Assembly (NCBI GenBank): GCA_023105745.1
Contig: JALGQZ010000014.1
Coordinates: forward strand, 7,621,888 to 7,685,887
Reading direction: 5' to 3'
Origin: Austropuccinia psidii
Lineage: Eukaryota; Basidiomycota; Pucciniomycetes; Pucciniales; Sphaerophragmiaceae
DNA: 64,000 bases
A program made the position numbers and the translations under genes. Shown here in pieces: positions 24,349-36,779 of the stretch. A model generated the notes under the pieces. That model saw nothing but the letters and a program-made list of their open reading frames with translations, was not told the origin of the DNA and made no database searches. How positions within the stretch are numbered: position 1 is the stretch's first letter; every line of letters starts with the position of its first letter.

Positions 24349-25786
24349 TGTCAGCCTGTGACTCAAAATCAGAGCACAAGCATGACAGCCAAAATACCAT
24401 AAACCAATGGTATAGCCAAGATACCACCAAAACATGGAGCTGAGCCAAATAAGCCCAAAAGGTATCAAAAGAAAGAGTAAACTCACCTCTTTCTGAAAAT
24501 ATAAGCCCCATCACCATAGGACAAAAAATAACAAAGTTATTCCTGCTCAAAGTTATTGCTGAGCATAAACCTTAATTTTCACCTCTCATCTAAAATCTAG
24601 AAGGAGAGGCCTAACCCCATCGAATGGGTATTCAAAATGAAGCTCTAAGCCAGGGCTATCCAATGGTACCAGCCAAACTGAGCTAGCACCAATATTACTG
24701 GAGTTATAGTCAATTTCAGGCCAAATAAGGCTGAACAAAACATTCACCTCTCATGTAACTTCTACAGTTTTAGTGTGGGATACCTGAAGTGGGGTATTTT
24801 TGGAAAGAGAAAAATCAGGACTATCTAATGGTGCCATCCATTTCCCTATAGCTCAACTAGAACAAAAGGTATGGGCCAAACAAGCTCAATACAGCTTTTT
24901 GCCTAAAACAGGCAAATGTACAAAAATCTTGTACATGGGATAACTTTGCCATATTTAATGATACCCATATCAAATGAGGTACCATTGTGTAGAGCGCATA
25001 CAGGGCTACACACGGAACCAATTTTGAGGTTGATATCTCAATAATTGACAAAGTTGTGGCTGTTTTAAGGTCAAAATCCCACCTGCTGTCATATACAGCT
25101 TTACCCTGGGATAATATCCCATAACCATGAATATGAGGTGTCAAATAGACGAAGAAGCATGTTTTTACTTCAATACCTCATATGTCAGTCAATACTGGGG
25201 TCCCATACAGTTTCTGTACAGCATTCTACGTGTCATACACGTCAGGATCAGGCTGTGAGGTCCCCAGATGAAAATTTTCACCCTGTATTGGTGAAAACCG
25301 CCCAGATGTGGTTTCAAAGCCACATCTGAGCCCAATACAGGGCATACAGGCTGTTTGCAAACCACAAGCCTGTCCTGGAGAGTGAAAAATCTTCACTTCC
25401 TTTATGTGGAAAGGTCTAGCAGCCTTTCCACCCCAATTTCAGGATAAAAGGAGAGCTTTTCACAGCCAAAATCATCTCCTCATCCTGCTCTTGAATAACC
25501 TACGTAGTAAACTGTCAAAAACAGTTTTACTCTTGGTTAATAATCAGGTATAATTACAAGTTTAATTATTGTAGTCTTTTATTATTGTAACCCAACAGAT
25601 AAAGCTGCACCCAGGGCTTTCAACAGCGCTCACCACCACTATATCCCTTATAGTAAAGCCCTTTTATTTTAAATTAAACCCATTTTAAACCTTATAAATC
25701 ATCTTTAAACCATTTTTTACGTGTCACAGTAATAGTTTTAGTTGTAAATAGCTTTATTACCTCTTCAACATAGACTCAGCCTGACA
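24349..25786 (+). repeat. A1 3' LTR (1438 bp)
   Basis: It pairs with 6250-7670. It carries 17 extra bases near 25570 (a repeat of a TTATTATTGTA-like stretch). It is followed immediately by the target duplication aaagc and then by the rest of the B1 LTR. Confidence 0.93.
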
Positions 25787-25791
25787 AAAGC

Positions 25792-26249
25792 AAATTATAA
25801 TTACTGTTTGTAACTTGTATTATCATTCTTAAACTTGAAGCACCCCAAAGTGAATTGAAGCATCTTTCATCACTGTTAGCTTTGTCACTTTGTTTCCAAA
25901 TTCACTCTGTTTACTTTGGTGTGTGTTTTCTCTTTAACATAGTGCTTAGAGACGCCTCTATCATATTAATTTCCTGAAACTCTCTGCTCAATTAATTCCA
26001 ATTGAAATTGCTCTTTTCAAGAAGTTTCTTTTTTAGCCATTAATATCTCTTGTAGCATATTTTTGGTAAAATAATAAACTGTTATAATATCATTTTTTAT
26101 ATAATAACAAAGTGCAAATCAATAAATTTGGTGTGTTTTTCTTAAAACTCCTAAAAATTACTATCTTCAATTAAATTTTACCTTATACAAATTTTGATGA
26201 CAGCCAAAGTAGTTGATTTTTAATTCAAATTTTATATCCACACCTGACA
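25792..26249 (+). repeat. B1 5' LTR, right part
   Basis: It continues the B LTR interrupted at 6249 and ends CACACCTGACA. The complete LTR at 29816-31601 ends CACACATTACA at the same place. The next bases, tttgagggacc, correspond to the B primer-site region. Confidence 0.85.
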
Positions 26250-29200
26250 TTTGAGGGACCATAAATGATGTTTTGGTTGCGAAAGATATTTTTTTATTTT
26301 TAAATCTTTTCTTATATTGGAAAACTTAAAACTTCATTAATCATACTTATAATTTCAAAAAACTCATAAAAAAAAACTTTTTTCATATCATAAGTGAGGT
26401 TTATTTTTCATTTCTCTTTAGATAAAAGACTTTTTTTACTTAAATGATTTCTTTTTTCATTTATTTTGATGTCTGACAATGTGATAAGACAGGAAAAAAT
26501 TGAAACAGCATCAGCAGCCACTAGCATTATCCCAGCCAGTACTGTTAAGTCTGACCATAATAGCATTGTCATCATAGCTCATAATAATCAAGCAGAGATA
26601 TTTCTTCTGAATTAAATGATTTGGATATTAGAAATAATCTCCAAAAAGCAAGAGATTTGACCAATAGTAGGTTTTTTGACTTACATATACTATTTCTAAG
26701 CTTTGTTACTTATAATTATGTCTTTAACCATATCAGGCGCAAGCTATAACCCCTCAAAAAGCTCCCAAAATGGTTATAGAGGTTATTATGGCAAAGGCCA
26801 ATCAGTTGCAGAATAAAAAGGGTGAGTGACTGAATCCCAAACTGGCAAATTATGCCATTATGAATCTGATACCACTGTTTTATCTTCAAACAGAGCTTAC
26901 ACTGCCACAAGATGCCTCAGAAGACATATACAAAGCCAGTAAGAAGGAATAAAACAATTCATGTCAACACAAAGAATATCAAAGTCTAGAAGACCTTTTG
27001 AAAAACTGCATGAACCCTTAGCTTACTGTGAAAACATTTCTGGGCCATTCCAATACTTGCAAGTTACTGAATGAGTGGCATCCATTGATCAAAAAGAAGA
27101 ACATGATTGTTTTGACAGAATAATTGAGGAAAAACAACCCTTCACCACCCATACAAGTGCCAAAGCCAATCCCAGTGGCCACAAAAAGCAATCCAAATTT
27201 GAAAAAGGAGCCGCAAGCTCATAACAAGGGGAAAGGAAAATTACCAGCCAGGGCTACATAATCCCAAAGATTCAACAAGATTGCATGCAAAATGTTTTTC
27301 AGATGGCCAGAACCATGATGGAAATTCAGAAGGGAGGGGAAGCCAGATGAAAAAACAGAAATTATTTCTGAGATTTTGGATGTAATTTAGCTTTTTAAAT
27401 AGCCAAAAATGATTTGAAAAGTAATATTTGTGATAAAAATTAAGATATTTGTAACCAGCTTAAGACAAAAAATATGAGTTTAAGCCAAAGAAATGAAATT
27501 CTTATGTTTTTTTAGAAAGCTTTGAGGACAATGAAAGCAGAAAATAGGCAGACTTCATTTGAAAATAAGACAAGTAAAAATCTGTCATTATGATTTTAAA
27601 CTGAATATTGATAACATGATTGATACAAGAATAAATAAAGCCATAAGTATTATCAAAGAAGATAATAGGAAAATACTTGATGATACTACCAATTCATCTA
27701 CTGAAGGAAAGAAAAATACCATTTCTTTGAATGAGTGTTTTGATACCTCTCAAAAGGAAGTATCAAGGTTAACAATGAAATTGAATAAAATTATCTCTTA
27801 TAGTACTAGATAAACAGAATTATGGTGTCAAATGACAATTGAACAAGATATGTATAAGATTGAGTTGATAAATTCAATACAAGGTTTTCAAAATGAATTT
27901 GGAATCTCCACAAGGTGTAATACCAGAAGAATAAAGGAAATTGAACAATTACTGCACACCTTTTCAAGAATTTCTACACCTCTAAATCAAAGTGAGGGTA
28001 TAAGAAATTCCAACCCACAAGTATTGGATGTAGAAAATTCACATATGAGAAATAAATTTTCCACTTCTTTCCATAACTTGAAGCCTTCAATGGGCCAAGA
28101 ACCTTTGAAAAAGGTACAAAAAGATTAAACAATGGCCTCACTTCAGTGGTGAGGGAGAATATGACCATATTGAATCCACCAGAGATGTTTGAATTATCAA
28201 ATAAGACTTTGAATTATCATGAAGAGTGGTAAGAGAAGCATTTAACAGCTTGTTTACCAAGTCAGCTCATAGATGGTATATGAAGTTAATATAAGCACAT
28301 GGTCACCAAAGTTGGGCTTTGTGAAAAACCCAAATAATTAATAAGTGGACCAATGATGTTTGGAGATTTAAAGTAGAGACAGCTTCTGAATCTTCAAAGC
28401 TTAATTCTGACAAACACAGAGTATTACCATGTTTTTTCCAACACAAGGACAGGCTAAAAGAATCATATCCTTAAATTTCAGAATTATGATCCATAGAATA
28501 ATTCTGAGACAATGTCAAGGTGATTTGGAGCAAGTGGTAAAAAGAAGGACAACTGAAAAATCTTCAGGAGAGGATATTATAAACATATTAGAAGTAACCA
28601 TTGGTGAAAAATTTGACTCTAGTAGGATGAATATTAACACAAGGCTTAACTAACCTTGGGAAGATTCTTTGGATAACAGCCCCAAAGAAAATTCTAGTAA
28701 TATGAAATATAAAGCTAAAATAACAATCAGAAAATTCATATTTGAAATTAACATGGAAAAGCAAACTGAAGCTGAAAAATATGATGTGAATGAGGATATA
28801 TCAGATGATAAATCATCCATATTTTCTTAATCTTCAAAGCATATAGAAAATATCAAGGTCACATTTGACATCATACAATCTTACTCCCACTTACCACAAT
28901 TGAGTAATAGTCAACTAAATAAAAGATGCACAATTTATGAAAACAAATCCAAGCAAGGGGAAAGGTTTGACATATGGCAATTCCTGTATAAAAAAAGTGG
29001 TCATTTATAACAAACTAGCTAAGATTTCCCTCTACCCATGAGTATTCTTCTCTTGTGTTGGAAGTTCTTTCCATCAAAATTGTGTATAAAAGTCTACAGA
29101 TAAATTATTACCAATTTATTGCATAAAATCCAACAGTAAAGGAAATCAAATGAAAGAACTGGGAATATTTTGAAGTGCTTTAATATTTTCTCATATAAAT

Positions 29201-29402
29201 GGAAATTTGGGATTTAATGTTGAATTTTTTGTTATGGAAAACTGCTCTAGTAGCCATTTCATATTGGGAAATTACTATTTAATCATGTGTGGCATAGATT
29301 TACATAAAAAATAAGACAGATAATTTACTATAGGTGATAATAAACATCAGAAATTTGCCTTTTTACCTTTTGAAAGACAAATTAAATTAAATAAAACAAT
29401 TA
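26250..29402 (+). pseudogene. B1 leader, gag and protease remnant
   Basis: It is colinear with B2 31602-34770 and with B3 gag. Readable pieces are 27559-27813 (IDNMIDTRINKA..., coiled-coil-like), 27832-28128 (including EPSMGQ-type text just before the HFSGEGEYDH region) and 28429-28653 (RQCQGDLEQVVKRRTTEKSS, preceding the knuckle). From about 28860 to 29400 it matches the protease region of B3, including a decayed LILGNDYLIMYGIDL. Stops and shifts are frequent. Any pol beyond protease is missing because the sequence flips orientation at about 29403. Confidence 0.75.
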
Positions 29403-29815
29403 ATATGGATAATCTCCCAAGATCTACTTTGTTCTTGGATTTTGATCATATGTTCAAGTCTTTTGCCAATGGATTTATTTGCTTTTTGAAATATTCTGAA
29501 ACATCCTTTGGACTCATTGGCCTCAATATGCGGGTCTTAATATTCTCTCTTGTTCTGTTGTCAGATAGGTTTCCTGAAAAGGGGCTGTCATGTCATTCTT
29601 CTAACAAAGGATTGATTAAGTACCTGTCCACAACTGTCATGACACATGTGTATTTAGTCCTATGATAAATAATGCCATCAAGTAAGTGAAATCTCCCTTA
29701 ATCATATGAATTATTTTATATTTCATACAAGGAATTTATTAAGGAGTGGTATTTAGAATCTTTCTTAGGTAATTGGAATAGGATGCTACAATTCGTATCT
29801 TGAGTATAGCTGTTC
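29403..29815 (-). pseudogene. Inverted family B integrase fragment
   Basis: The + strand of this segment matches the + strand of B3 at about 37863-38290, where pol is on the minus strand. So this is an integrase zinc-finger/linker piece in the opposite orientation to the B1 sequence it abuts. It ends exactly where the B2 LTR starts. It looks like a rearrangement joint or the remains of another inverted B copy. It is not functional. Confidence 0.75.
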
Positions 29816-31601
29816 TGTGAGCCTTAGAGGTATTTTTATATACCCAAAAGACCACAAAGAATAAAAAATGATATGATTATAAATAAAATAAATACATTTA
29901 TATTATAAAAAAAATAATCAAAATATGAATATAAAATTAATATATAAAACTACAATTTTAGTTATAATTTAAAAATGAAATTACTTTAAAATTGAAAATT
30001 GTGAAAACACCTTTCTACTTGAAAAAATGAAGTAAAAATGGATTTTCAACAAAAATATTAAAATTAAAATATTTTTTGAAGAAGTTCAATAAAAACTATT
30101 CTGAATTTTAATTCAATGAATAAACATATGAAACTTATTTCACCATTGGATTCCTCATAAAAAACAAAGTGGGGTCACCTCTGGATAAAATTTCTATAGC
30201 TCAACTCTAAATAAGCTTGAATTAACTTTTTATTATTTTCTGTATAAAAATTGAAAATCCTCAAAACCTGAATTTAATTCACACCACATGGGGTATTAAG
30301 AAACAATTTTGTGTTGAAATTGAGGTGTGGTGTGTAGTTGAGAAGCTATTAGGAATTGAAGCAATTTCAATTGAAATGTCAAAATGTGTGCATGTATTAC
30401 ATAAGTGAAATTTGATTTACATATGAGACATAAATTATTACAGTTGTGTACTGTAAAAACTCAATTGAACTAAATATGTAAGCTATAAGTATAGTACATG
30501 ATGAGAAATTAAAGAAATGAGAAATTGGAAAGATCAATTTTGGGGAGAAAAAGGAAGCTTGGGTCCAAGGGTTCCAGACTTCCCAAATTCATTTCTGGCA
30601 GGCGTGAGATTTCAAATTCATGCAAACACTCATCACTTTTGGCCTGGAAGTGAGTCACAGGGTCTGTGACTCAATTGATGATGAGGGTTTGATACCAACC
30701 AGAGAAGTTTTAGCTATTGCCAATAGGGTGAAGCTACCCTTAATTTAAAGCAGTTTTAACTTATTTATACATCTCTTAAACACATTCTGACGCGTTTTGA
30801 AGGCTTGAAACCAGCTATTACTATAGAAATGGCTGATTTAAGGGTCTAAAATGCCTAAAACCACCCCTTTTTTGGTCTTAACCAGGGTTCAATGATTCCA
30901 TAATTGGCTTTTCTGTTTTAAGAGTGTTTTCCATGACTGACAAGAGTAAATTTTACTTTTGGAGTAAGAAAATTGGTGGCTATAAAAGAATGTCTTCTTT
31001 GCCCCACTTTAATCTTCATGGTAGAATCTTTTCCTTTTATAATTAGTTCCAACTGTGTTAAACCAATAGATAAAATATTCCAACCACATTTTTTATGTCA
31101 TTTTGAACCCTCTCACAATGTGATAAATTTATTATAATGATTCTTTGTAACTCTTATAATTATTTTTACCCTTAAAGCACTCCATAAGTGAATTAAAGCA
31201 TCTTTCATCACTTTGAAATTTGTTGCTTTGTTTTCAAATTCACTCTGGTCACTTTTGGGCATGTTTTCTCCTTAAATATCTTTTCAAAAAATTTGTTCTT
31301 ATATTAATTTCCTGCAGTTTTTTTCTCAATTAATTCAGATTGAAATTTCTCTTGAAGAAATTTCTATTGTAGCCTTAAATATCTCTTGTAGAGTTGTTCT
31401 GGATAAATATTTATTGTTGGTAAGACAATAAATCTCTATAAAATTTTTTTTATACAAACAAATTAATCAACAATGAAATTAGTGTGGTCTTCTCTTGAAA
31501 CTATGAAAATTTACTATTCTTAATTAAATTTTAACTTACACAAATTTGAGGGCAGAAAAAGTACTTGATTTTTAATCAAAGTTTCATATCCACACATTAC
31601 A
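29816..31601 (+). repeat. Complete family B LTR (B2 5' LTR, 1786 bp)
   Basis: It begins TGTGAGCCTTAGAGG and ends CACACATTACA. It matches the reversed LTRs of B3 (34916-36742, 52760-54563) and the split B1 LTR along their length. A primer-site region and gag follow, so it serves as a 5' LTR. The five bases before it (tgttc) were not found as a matching duplication elsewhere. Confidence 0.9.
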
Positions 31602-31620
31602 TTTGGGGTCCCAGCCATGA
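31602..31620 (+). other. B2 candidate primer-binding site
   Basis: The sequence tttggggtcccagccatga follows the LTR. The TGGGGTCC core could pair with a tRNA 3' end, but which one is unknown. B1 and B3 carry mutated versions. Confidence 0.45.
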
Positions 31621-31745
31621 TATTTTACCCGTGACATAATGTTTTACTTTTTAATATTTTTTTAAATTAAAAACATTTAAAAATCCATAAAAAACACTGT
31701 TAATTAAAAAAATTCATAAAAAACAAAACCTTTTTCATATTATAA

Positions 31746-31821
31746 GTGAGGCTTTATTTTTTCATTTCTCTTTTGAACAGACTTTTTTTACTTAATGAGT
31801 TGATTTTTTCATTAATTTTAG
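31746..31821 (+). other. B2 predicted leader intron (76 nt)
   Basis: Donor ATAA|GTGAGG and acceptor TTAATTTTAG. B3 has the same spacing (52536-52611, 76 nt) with the better donor GTAAGC. A start codon follows at 31832 (MVRQENIE). Confidence 0.5.
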
Positions 31822-31831
31822 TGTCTGACAA

Positions 31832-34530
31832 CATGGTAAGACAAGAAAATATTGAAAAAGTATCAACAGTTATCAGTATCATCCCTTGAAGTACTGTCAA
31901 TTCTGAACATAATAGTACTGTTATTATAGCTCATAATGATCAGCAAGAACCAATTTCTTCATAATTGATTAGTTTGGACATTATTAATACCCTCCAAAAA
32001 GCTATAAATTTGGGCAATAGTAAGTTTTTTGACATAGAATTACTATTTTAAGCTTTTTTTAATCATAATTATGCCTTCAACCAGATCAGGAGAAAGCTAT
32101 AACCCCTCAAGAATCTTTCAAAAAGGTTATAGAATTGTTTATGGCAAAAGAAAATCAGTTACAGAAGGACAAGGATCAGTAAATGAAACCCAAACTTACA
32201 AATTATGCCATTATCAAGGTGATAACATTGTTTTGCCTTCAAACAGAGCTGACACTTCCACAAGGAGCCTCAGTGGACATTTAAAAAGCCAGACAGAAGG
32301 CATACAACAATGCACGTCAACACAAAGAGTATCAAATTCTAGCAGATCTTTGAAAAGACTGCATGAACTCTTAGCCAGCTTTGAGAAAGTTGCTGGGCCA
32401 TCCTGATACTTGAAGGTTACTGATAGACATGATTATGGCAGAAGCAAATCAGTGATAGAAGGACAAGGTCTAGTAAACAAAGCCCAAACTGACAAATTAT
32501 GCCATTCTGAAGCTGATAACAATTTTTTCCTTCAAAAAGAGCTGACACTGCCACAAAAAGCTCCAGTGGACATATACAAAGCTAGCCAGAAGGATTATGA
32601 CAATGCCTTGCAGCACAAAGACTACTAGATCCTTTCAGATATGTGGAAAAACTGTATTAATTATGACCTCACTATGAGAAGTTTTCTGGGCCATCCCAGC
32701 ACTTGCAAGTTACTCCATGGAGAGCATCTATTCATGGAAAAGAAAAAAATCATGCTTTTATCAGGAGAATATAGGGAAAACAACTCACCACCACCCAGGA
32801 AATTGCCAAAAACAGCAGCAATTCCAACGTGAAAAAGCATCCAGAAGCTCAGAACAAGAGAAAGGGCTGGGCACCAGCCACCAAACTATACAGCCAGGGT
32901 TATAGAATCTCAAATATTCAGAGCGATGCCATTAAGAATGTGTTTCAAATGGCCAGAACTATTATGGCACTACAGAAAACAGAGGAAGCCAGATTAAAAT
33001 ATCACAAATAATTTCTTTCATTCTGGATGGCATTCCAAATTTGTACATAGCTATCAATGACATGAAAAGTCATATTTCTGATAAGAATTCATCCATTTGT
33101 AACAACCTTAAAACAAATAATTTACTTTAAAGCCAAATGAATGAAACACTTATGTGTTTAGAAAAAGTTTCAAGATCAATTAAAACTTCCAATAATGACA
33201 GTTCATTTAGTAATAAGATAAATGAACAATCTGCAATTATAAAAGAATTGACAGATAAATATTCTAAATGCAATATTGATGACATGATTGAAACAAGAAT
33301 AAAACAAGCCAGGAATATTATCAAAACAGATAATAAGAAAGTCCTTAATGATATTTCAAAATCATTTACCCAAGTAAAGATATATACAATTGCCTTGAAA
33401 AATTGTCTTGACACCTCACAGGAGGAATTATCAAGATTTACAATCAAGTTGAATCAAGTCATTTCTGAAAATGCTAGACAGACTGAATTATGGAAAGAAA
33501 TGACAATTAAAGAAGAAATGTATAAAATTGAGTTAATCAACTTAATACAGGGTTTTCAACATGAATTCAGAAATTCACAAAGGTGTAGCACCAGTAAAAT
33601 GAATAATATTGAAAAATTACTGCACAAATTACCAAGAATGTCTTCACCTTGGAATCAACATGAGGGTACAAGAATTTTCAACCCACAAGTATTGGATGTA
33701 GGAAGTTCACAATTAAAGAATGAATTTTTCACCTCTTTCCATACCTTGGAACCATCAATGGGCCAAGCACTTTTGAAGAAGTACTAAAACTTAAAGAATG
33801 GACTCACTTCAGTGGTGAAGGAGAATATGATAATATGGAATTCATCAGAGGTATTTAAATTATTAAAGAAAAGTTTTAATTACCAGAAAGATTCATGACA
33901 GCAAGATTTAACACCTTGTTTACCAAATCAACTCATAGATGGTATATCAAATTAATACAAGCACATGGACACAAAGCCAGAATCATTGGAAACCCAAATT
34001 GTTAATAAATGGGCCAATGATTCTTGAATAATTGAAGTGGAAAAAGCCTTTGAATCTTCCAAATTTAATTATGAAAAATACAAAGATTTGCCATGATTTT
34101 TCTAGAAGACAGACAGATTGTCAGCATTATACCCCAATGTGTATGAATTTATGATTTGCAAAAAGATTCTGAGAAAATCTCAAGGTGGCTTGAAGTATGC
34201 TATTAAAGGCAGGACTACTGAATAATCTTCATGAGAAGATATTATAAATATATTGGAAGAAGGAACCACCAGAACCAAAATTGGTTCTAGTAGGGTGAAT
34301 CTTAAAGCAAGGTTTAATACACTTTGGAAAGATTCTTTGGGCAAAAATGCCAAAGCAAATTTTAATAATATGAATTATAAATCTGAGGATGTAATCAGAA
34401 AGTGCCATATTTTCCAGAACTCCACAAATTCAGCTAATACATGTCCCAAAAAGGGGAAAATCGATGAGATTGACATTGAGAAGGAGCCTAATGTTGAAAA
34501 AGATGATGTAAACGAAGAAAATTAAGATGA
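31832..34530 (+). pseudogene. B2 gag region, with two overlapping frames
   Basis: A short frame opens at 31832 (MVRQENIE) and soon stops. The frame from 32071 begins MPSTRSGESYN. Another frame is visible as 32641-32832 and 32829-33011 (KNVFQMARTIMALQK), overlapping 32717-32905 in the gag phase. The longest piece, 33137-33787, is a helical, probably coiled-coil segment ending before the HFSGEGEYD capsid motif. 34253-34525 holds the knuckle region, degraded to CHIFQNSTNSANTC (second Cys to Phe). It is non-functional. Confidence 0.75.
32125..32710 (+). repeat. Tandem duplication of about 295 bp inside B2 gag
   Basis: Two diverged copies lie at about 32125-32405 and 32416-32710. Both contain the TATGGCA.AAG / GAAGGACAAGG text, the CAAATTATGCCATT stretch and the GGGCCATCC.G.ACTTG.AAG.TAC end. 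B3 has a single copy. Confidence 0.7.
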
Positions 34531-34770
34531 TATATCATCAAAATTTTCTGAATCTTCAAATGATATAGAAAATATCAATGTCATATTTGAAATCATGTAA
34601 TTTTATTCCCACTTTCCACAATTGAGCAATTTGCAACTTGTTTTGTAAACAATTCAAGATGCACAACTTATGAAAACCAAACCAAACAGGGGAAAAGATT
34701 ATGCAGCCAGGAATTCCTGTATTAAAGAAGTGGTAATTGATAAAAAACCCACTCAATCTTTACTTTAACC
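34531..34770 (+). pseudogene. B2 protease remnant
   Basis: It matches the B3 text LSKVQDAQLMKTKPN and the following region up to about the protease site, then becomes unalignable by eye. It ends where the flank of B3 begins. Confidence 0.55.
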
Positions 34771-34915
34771 AGGATCCTTCTGTGGAATTAAAATCTAAAA
34801 ATGCTTATTAAATCATTTGAAATTATGTATTATATAGATATTCAAGCATTGCATCTTGAGCTTTGAGCCCATCTAAGTGGGCCATGTGCCCTATTGTTCT
34901 CCCAAAAATGACATA
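34771..34915. other. Short unassigned flank left of B3
   Basis: 145 bp that I cannot match to B elements. The last five bases (acata) resemble the five after B3 (gcata). Confidence 0.4.
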
Positions 34916-36742
34916 TTTAATGTTTGGATATGAAAGTTTGATTAAAAATCAAATACTTTTCCTGTCCTCAAAACTGGTATAAGGTAAAGATATTATTATA
35001 AAGGTTCAAAATTAAGATTTTGACGAGAAAACATGCCAAATTTATTGTTTTTAACTCTATAAGTATAAGAAAATAGTATTATGAAGATTTATTGTTTTAC
35101 CGAAAATGAAAATTAATTCAAAAATATTCAACAAGAGACATTTAAGGCTACAAAAGAAATTTTTTGAAGAGAAATTTCAATTGGAATTAATTGAGCAAAG
35201 GATGGCAGGAAATTAATATAAGAACAGAGTCTCTAAAAAGAATATTAAAGACAAAACGCGCCCAAAAGATGCCAGAGTGAATTTGGAAACAAAGTGACAA
35301 AGATAACAGTGATGAAAGATGCTTTAATTCACTTATGGGGTGGTTCAAGGGTAAAAATGATTATAAGAGTTACAAACAATGATTATAATGATTTTTTCAC
35401 ATGGTTAAAAGGTTTAAAATGATAATAAAAGGGTGTTTGGAACTTTTTATTGATTTGTCTAACAGAGTTTAAACTGATTATAAAAGGAAAAGATTCTAAT
35501 ATGAAGAGAAAAGTGGGGCAAAGAAGACATTCTTTTATATCTACCAATTTTCTCACTCCAAAAGTGAAGATTTAGTTTTTTCACTCGTGAAGAATACTCT
35601 TAAGACATAAAATCCCATTATGGCATCATTGAACCCTACTTTACACCAAAAAAGGGCTGGTTTTAGCCATTTTTTGCTATTTTCAGCCATTTTGGACCCC
35701 TAAATCTGCCATTTCTACAGTAATACTTGGTTTTAAGCCGTCAAAACACGTCAGAATGTGTGTAAGAGATGTCAAAACAAGTTAAAACTTTTTTCAATAT
35801 GGTGGTTTTAGCTTAAGGGTAGTTTTACCCTCTTGGCAACAGTCAAAACTGCCCTGGTTGGTATCAAAACCTAATCATCAATTGAGACACAGACCCTGTG
35901 ACTCAATTACAGGCCAAAATTGATGAACTTCTGCATGGAATTTGACATCTTACGCCTGGCAGCAAGGAATTTGGGGTCTGGCTCTGCCTTAGAGCCAAGA
36001 TCCCTTTTTCCCCCCAGAATCAATCTTTCCAATTTATTTCTTTCTTTCATTCCTCATCATGTATTATACTTGTAATTTACATATGTAATTCAATTGTTTC
36101 TATAGTACACAGCTTTAATAATTGATACCTCATAGGTAAATTAAAGTTCACTTATGTAATACATGTGCACATTTTGACATTTCAATTGAAAGTACTTCAA
36201 TTCCTCATAACTTCTAAACTACACACAACACCTCAATTTTAACACAAAATTTGATTGTTAACACCACATTTGATGTGAATTAAATCAAGCTTTTGATTAT
36301 TTTCAACTTCTTTACAGAAAATACTAAAAATTTAATTTAAGCTTATTTAGAGTTGAGTTACAGAAATTTTACCCAAAGGTGACCCCACCTTATTTGTTAT
36401 GAGGAGTCCAATGGTGAAATAATTTTCATATGTTTTTTTGTTGGATAAAAATTTATAATAAATTTCATTAAACATTTTTCCAAAAATATTTTAATTTTAA
36501 TATTTTTGTTGAAAATTTATTTTTACTCAATTTTTTCAAGTAAAAATGTGTTTTCACACTTTTCAATTCCCAAGGAGTTTTTATTTTAATTTATAATTAA
36601 GATTTTAATTTTGTATATGAGCTTTATATTTGTACTTTGATTTTGTTATTAATAATATGAAGAAATTTGTTTTATTTATAATTGTATAGTTTTTCATTAT
36701 TTGTGGTCTTTTGGGTATATAAAAATACCTCTAAGGCTCACG
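34916..36742 (-). repeat. B3 3' LTR (left copy)
   Basis: It is the reverse orientation of the B LTR. Its terminal base at 36742 is mutated (CTCACG instead of CTCACA). Shared landmarks include the gggtccaatggtgaaat-like segment near 36400 and the TTTGTGGTCTTTTGGG end near 36700. Confidence 0.88.
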
Positions 36743-36755
36743 TTCCCTCCTCCTA
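36743..36755 (-). other. B3 polypurine tract
   Basis: The minus strand reads TAGGAGGAGGGAA directly before the 3' LTR, preceded by an A-run. Confidence 0.7.
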
Positions 36756-36779
36756 AAAAAAATATTATTTTGTAATATT

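Larger units (their letters stand above)
6250..25786 (+). mobile_element. Family A Ty3/gypsy copy A1, nested host of element C
   Basis: LTRs at 6250-7670 and 24349-25786 both begin TGTCAGCC and end CCTGACA. They are flanked by the 5-bp duplication aaagc (6245-6249 and 25787-25791). Without the inserted C element the copy is about 9.7 kb: LTR, spliced leader, accessory frame overlapping gag, gag, protease, RT, RNase H, integrase with a chromodomain-like tail, polypurine tract, LTR. The two LTRs differ by scattered substitutions, a few percent by eye, plus a 17-bp indel near 25570. Several stops in pol make this copy non-autonomous. Confidence 0.92.

Noticed and set aside
26716..26910. 64-codon minus frame in B1 leader
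   Set aside because: It is antisense to the B gag start (the MPSTRSG region) and has no independent support.
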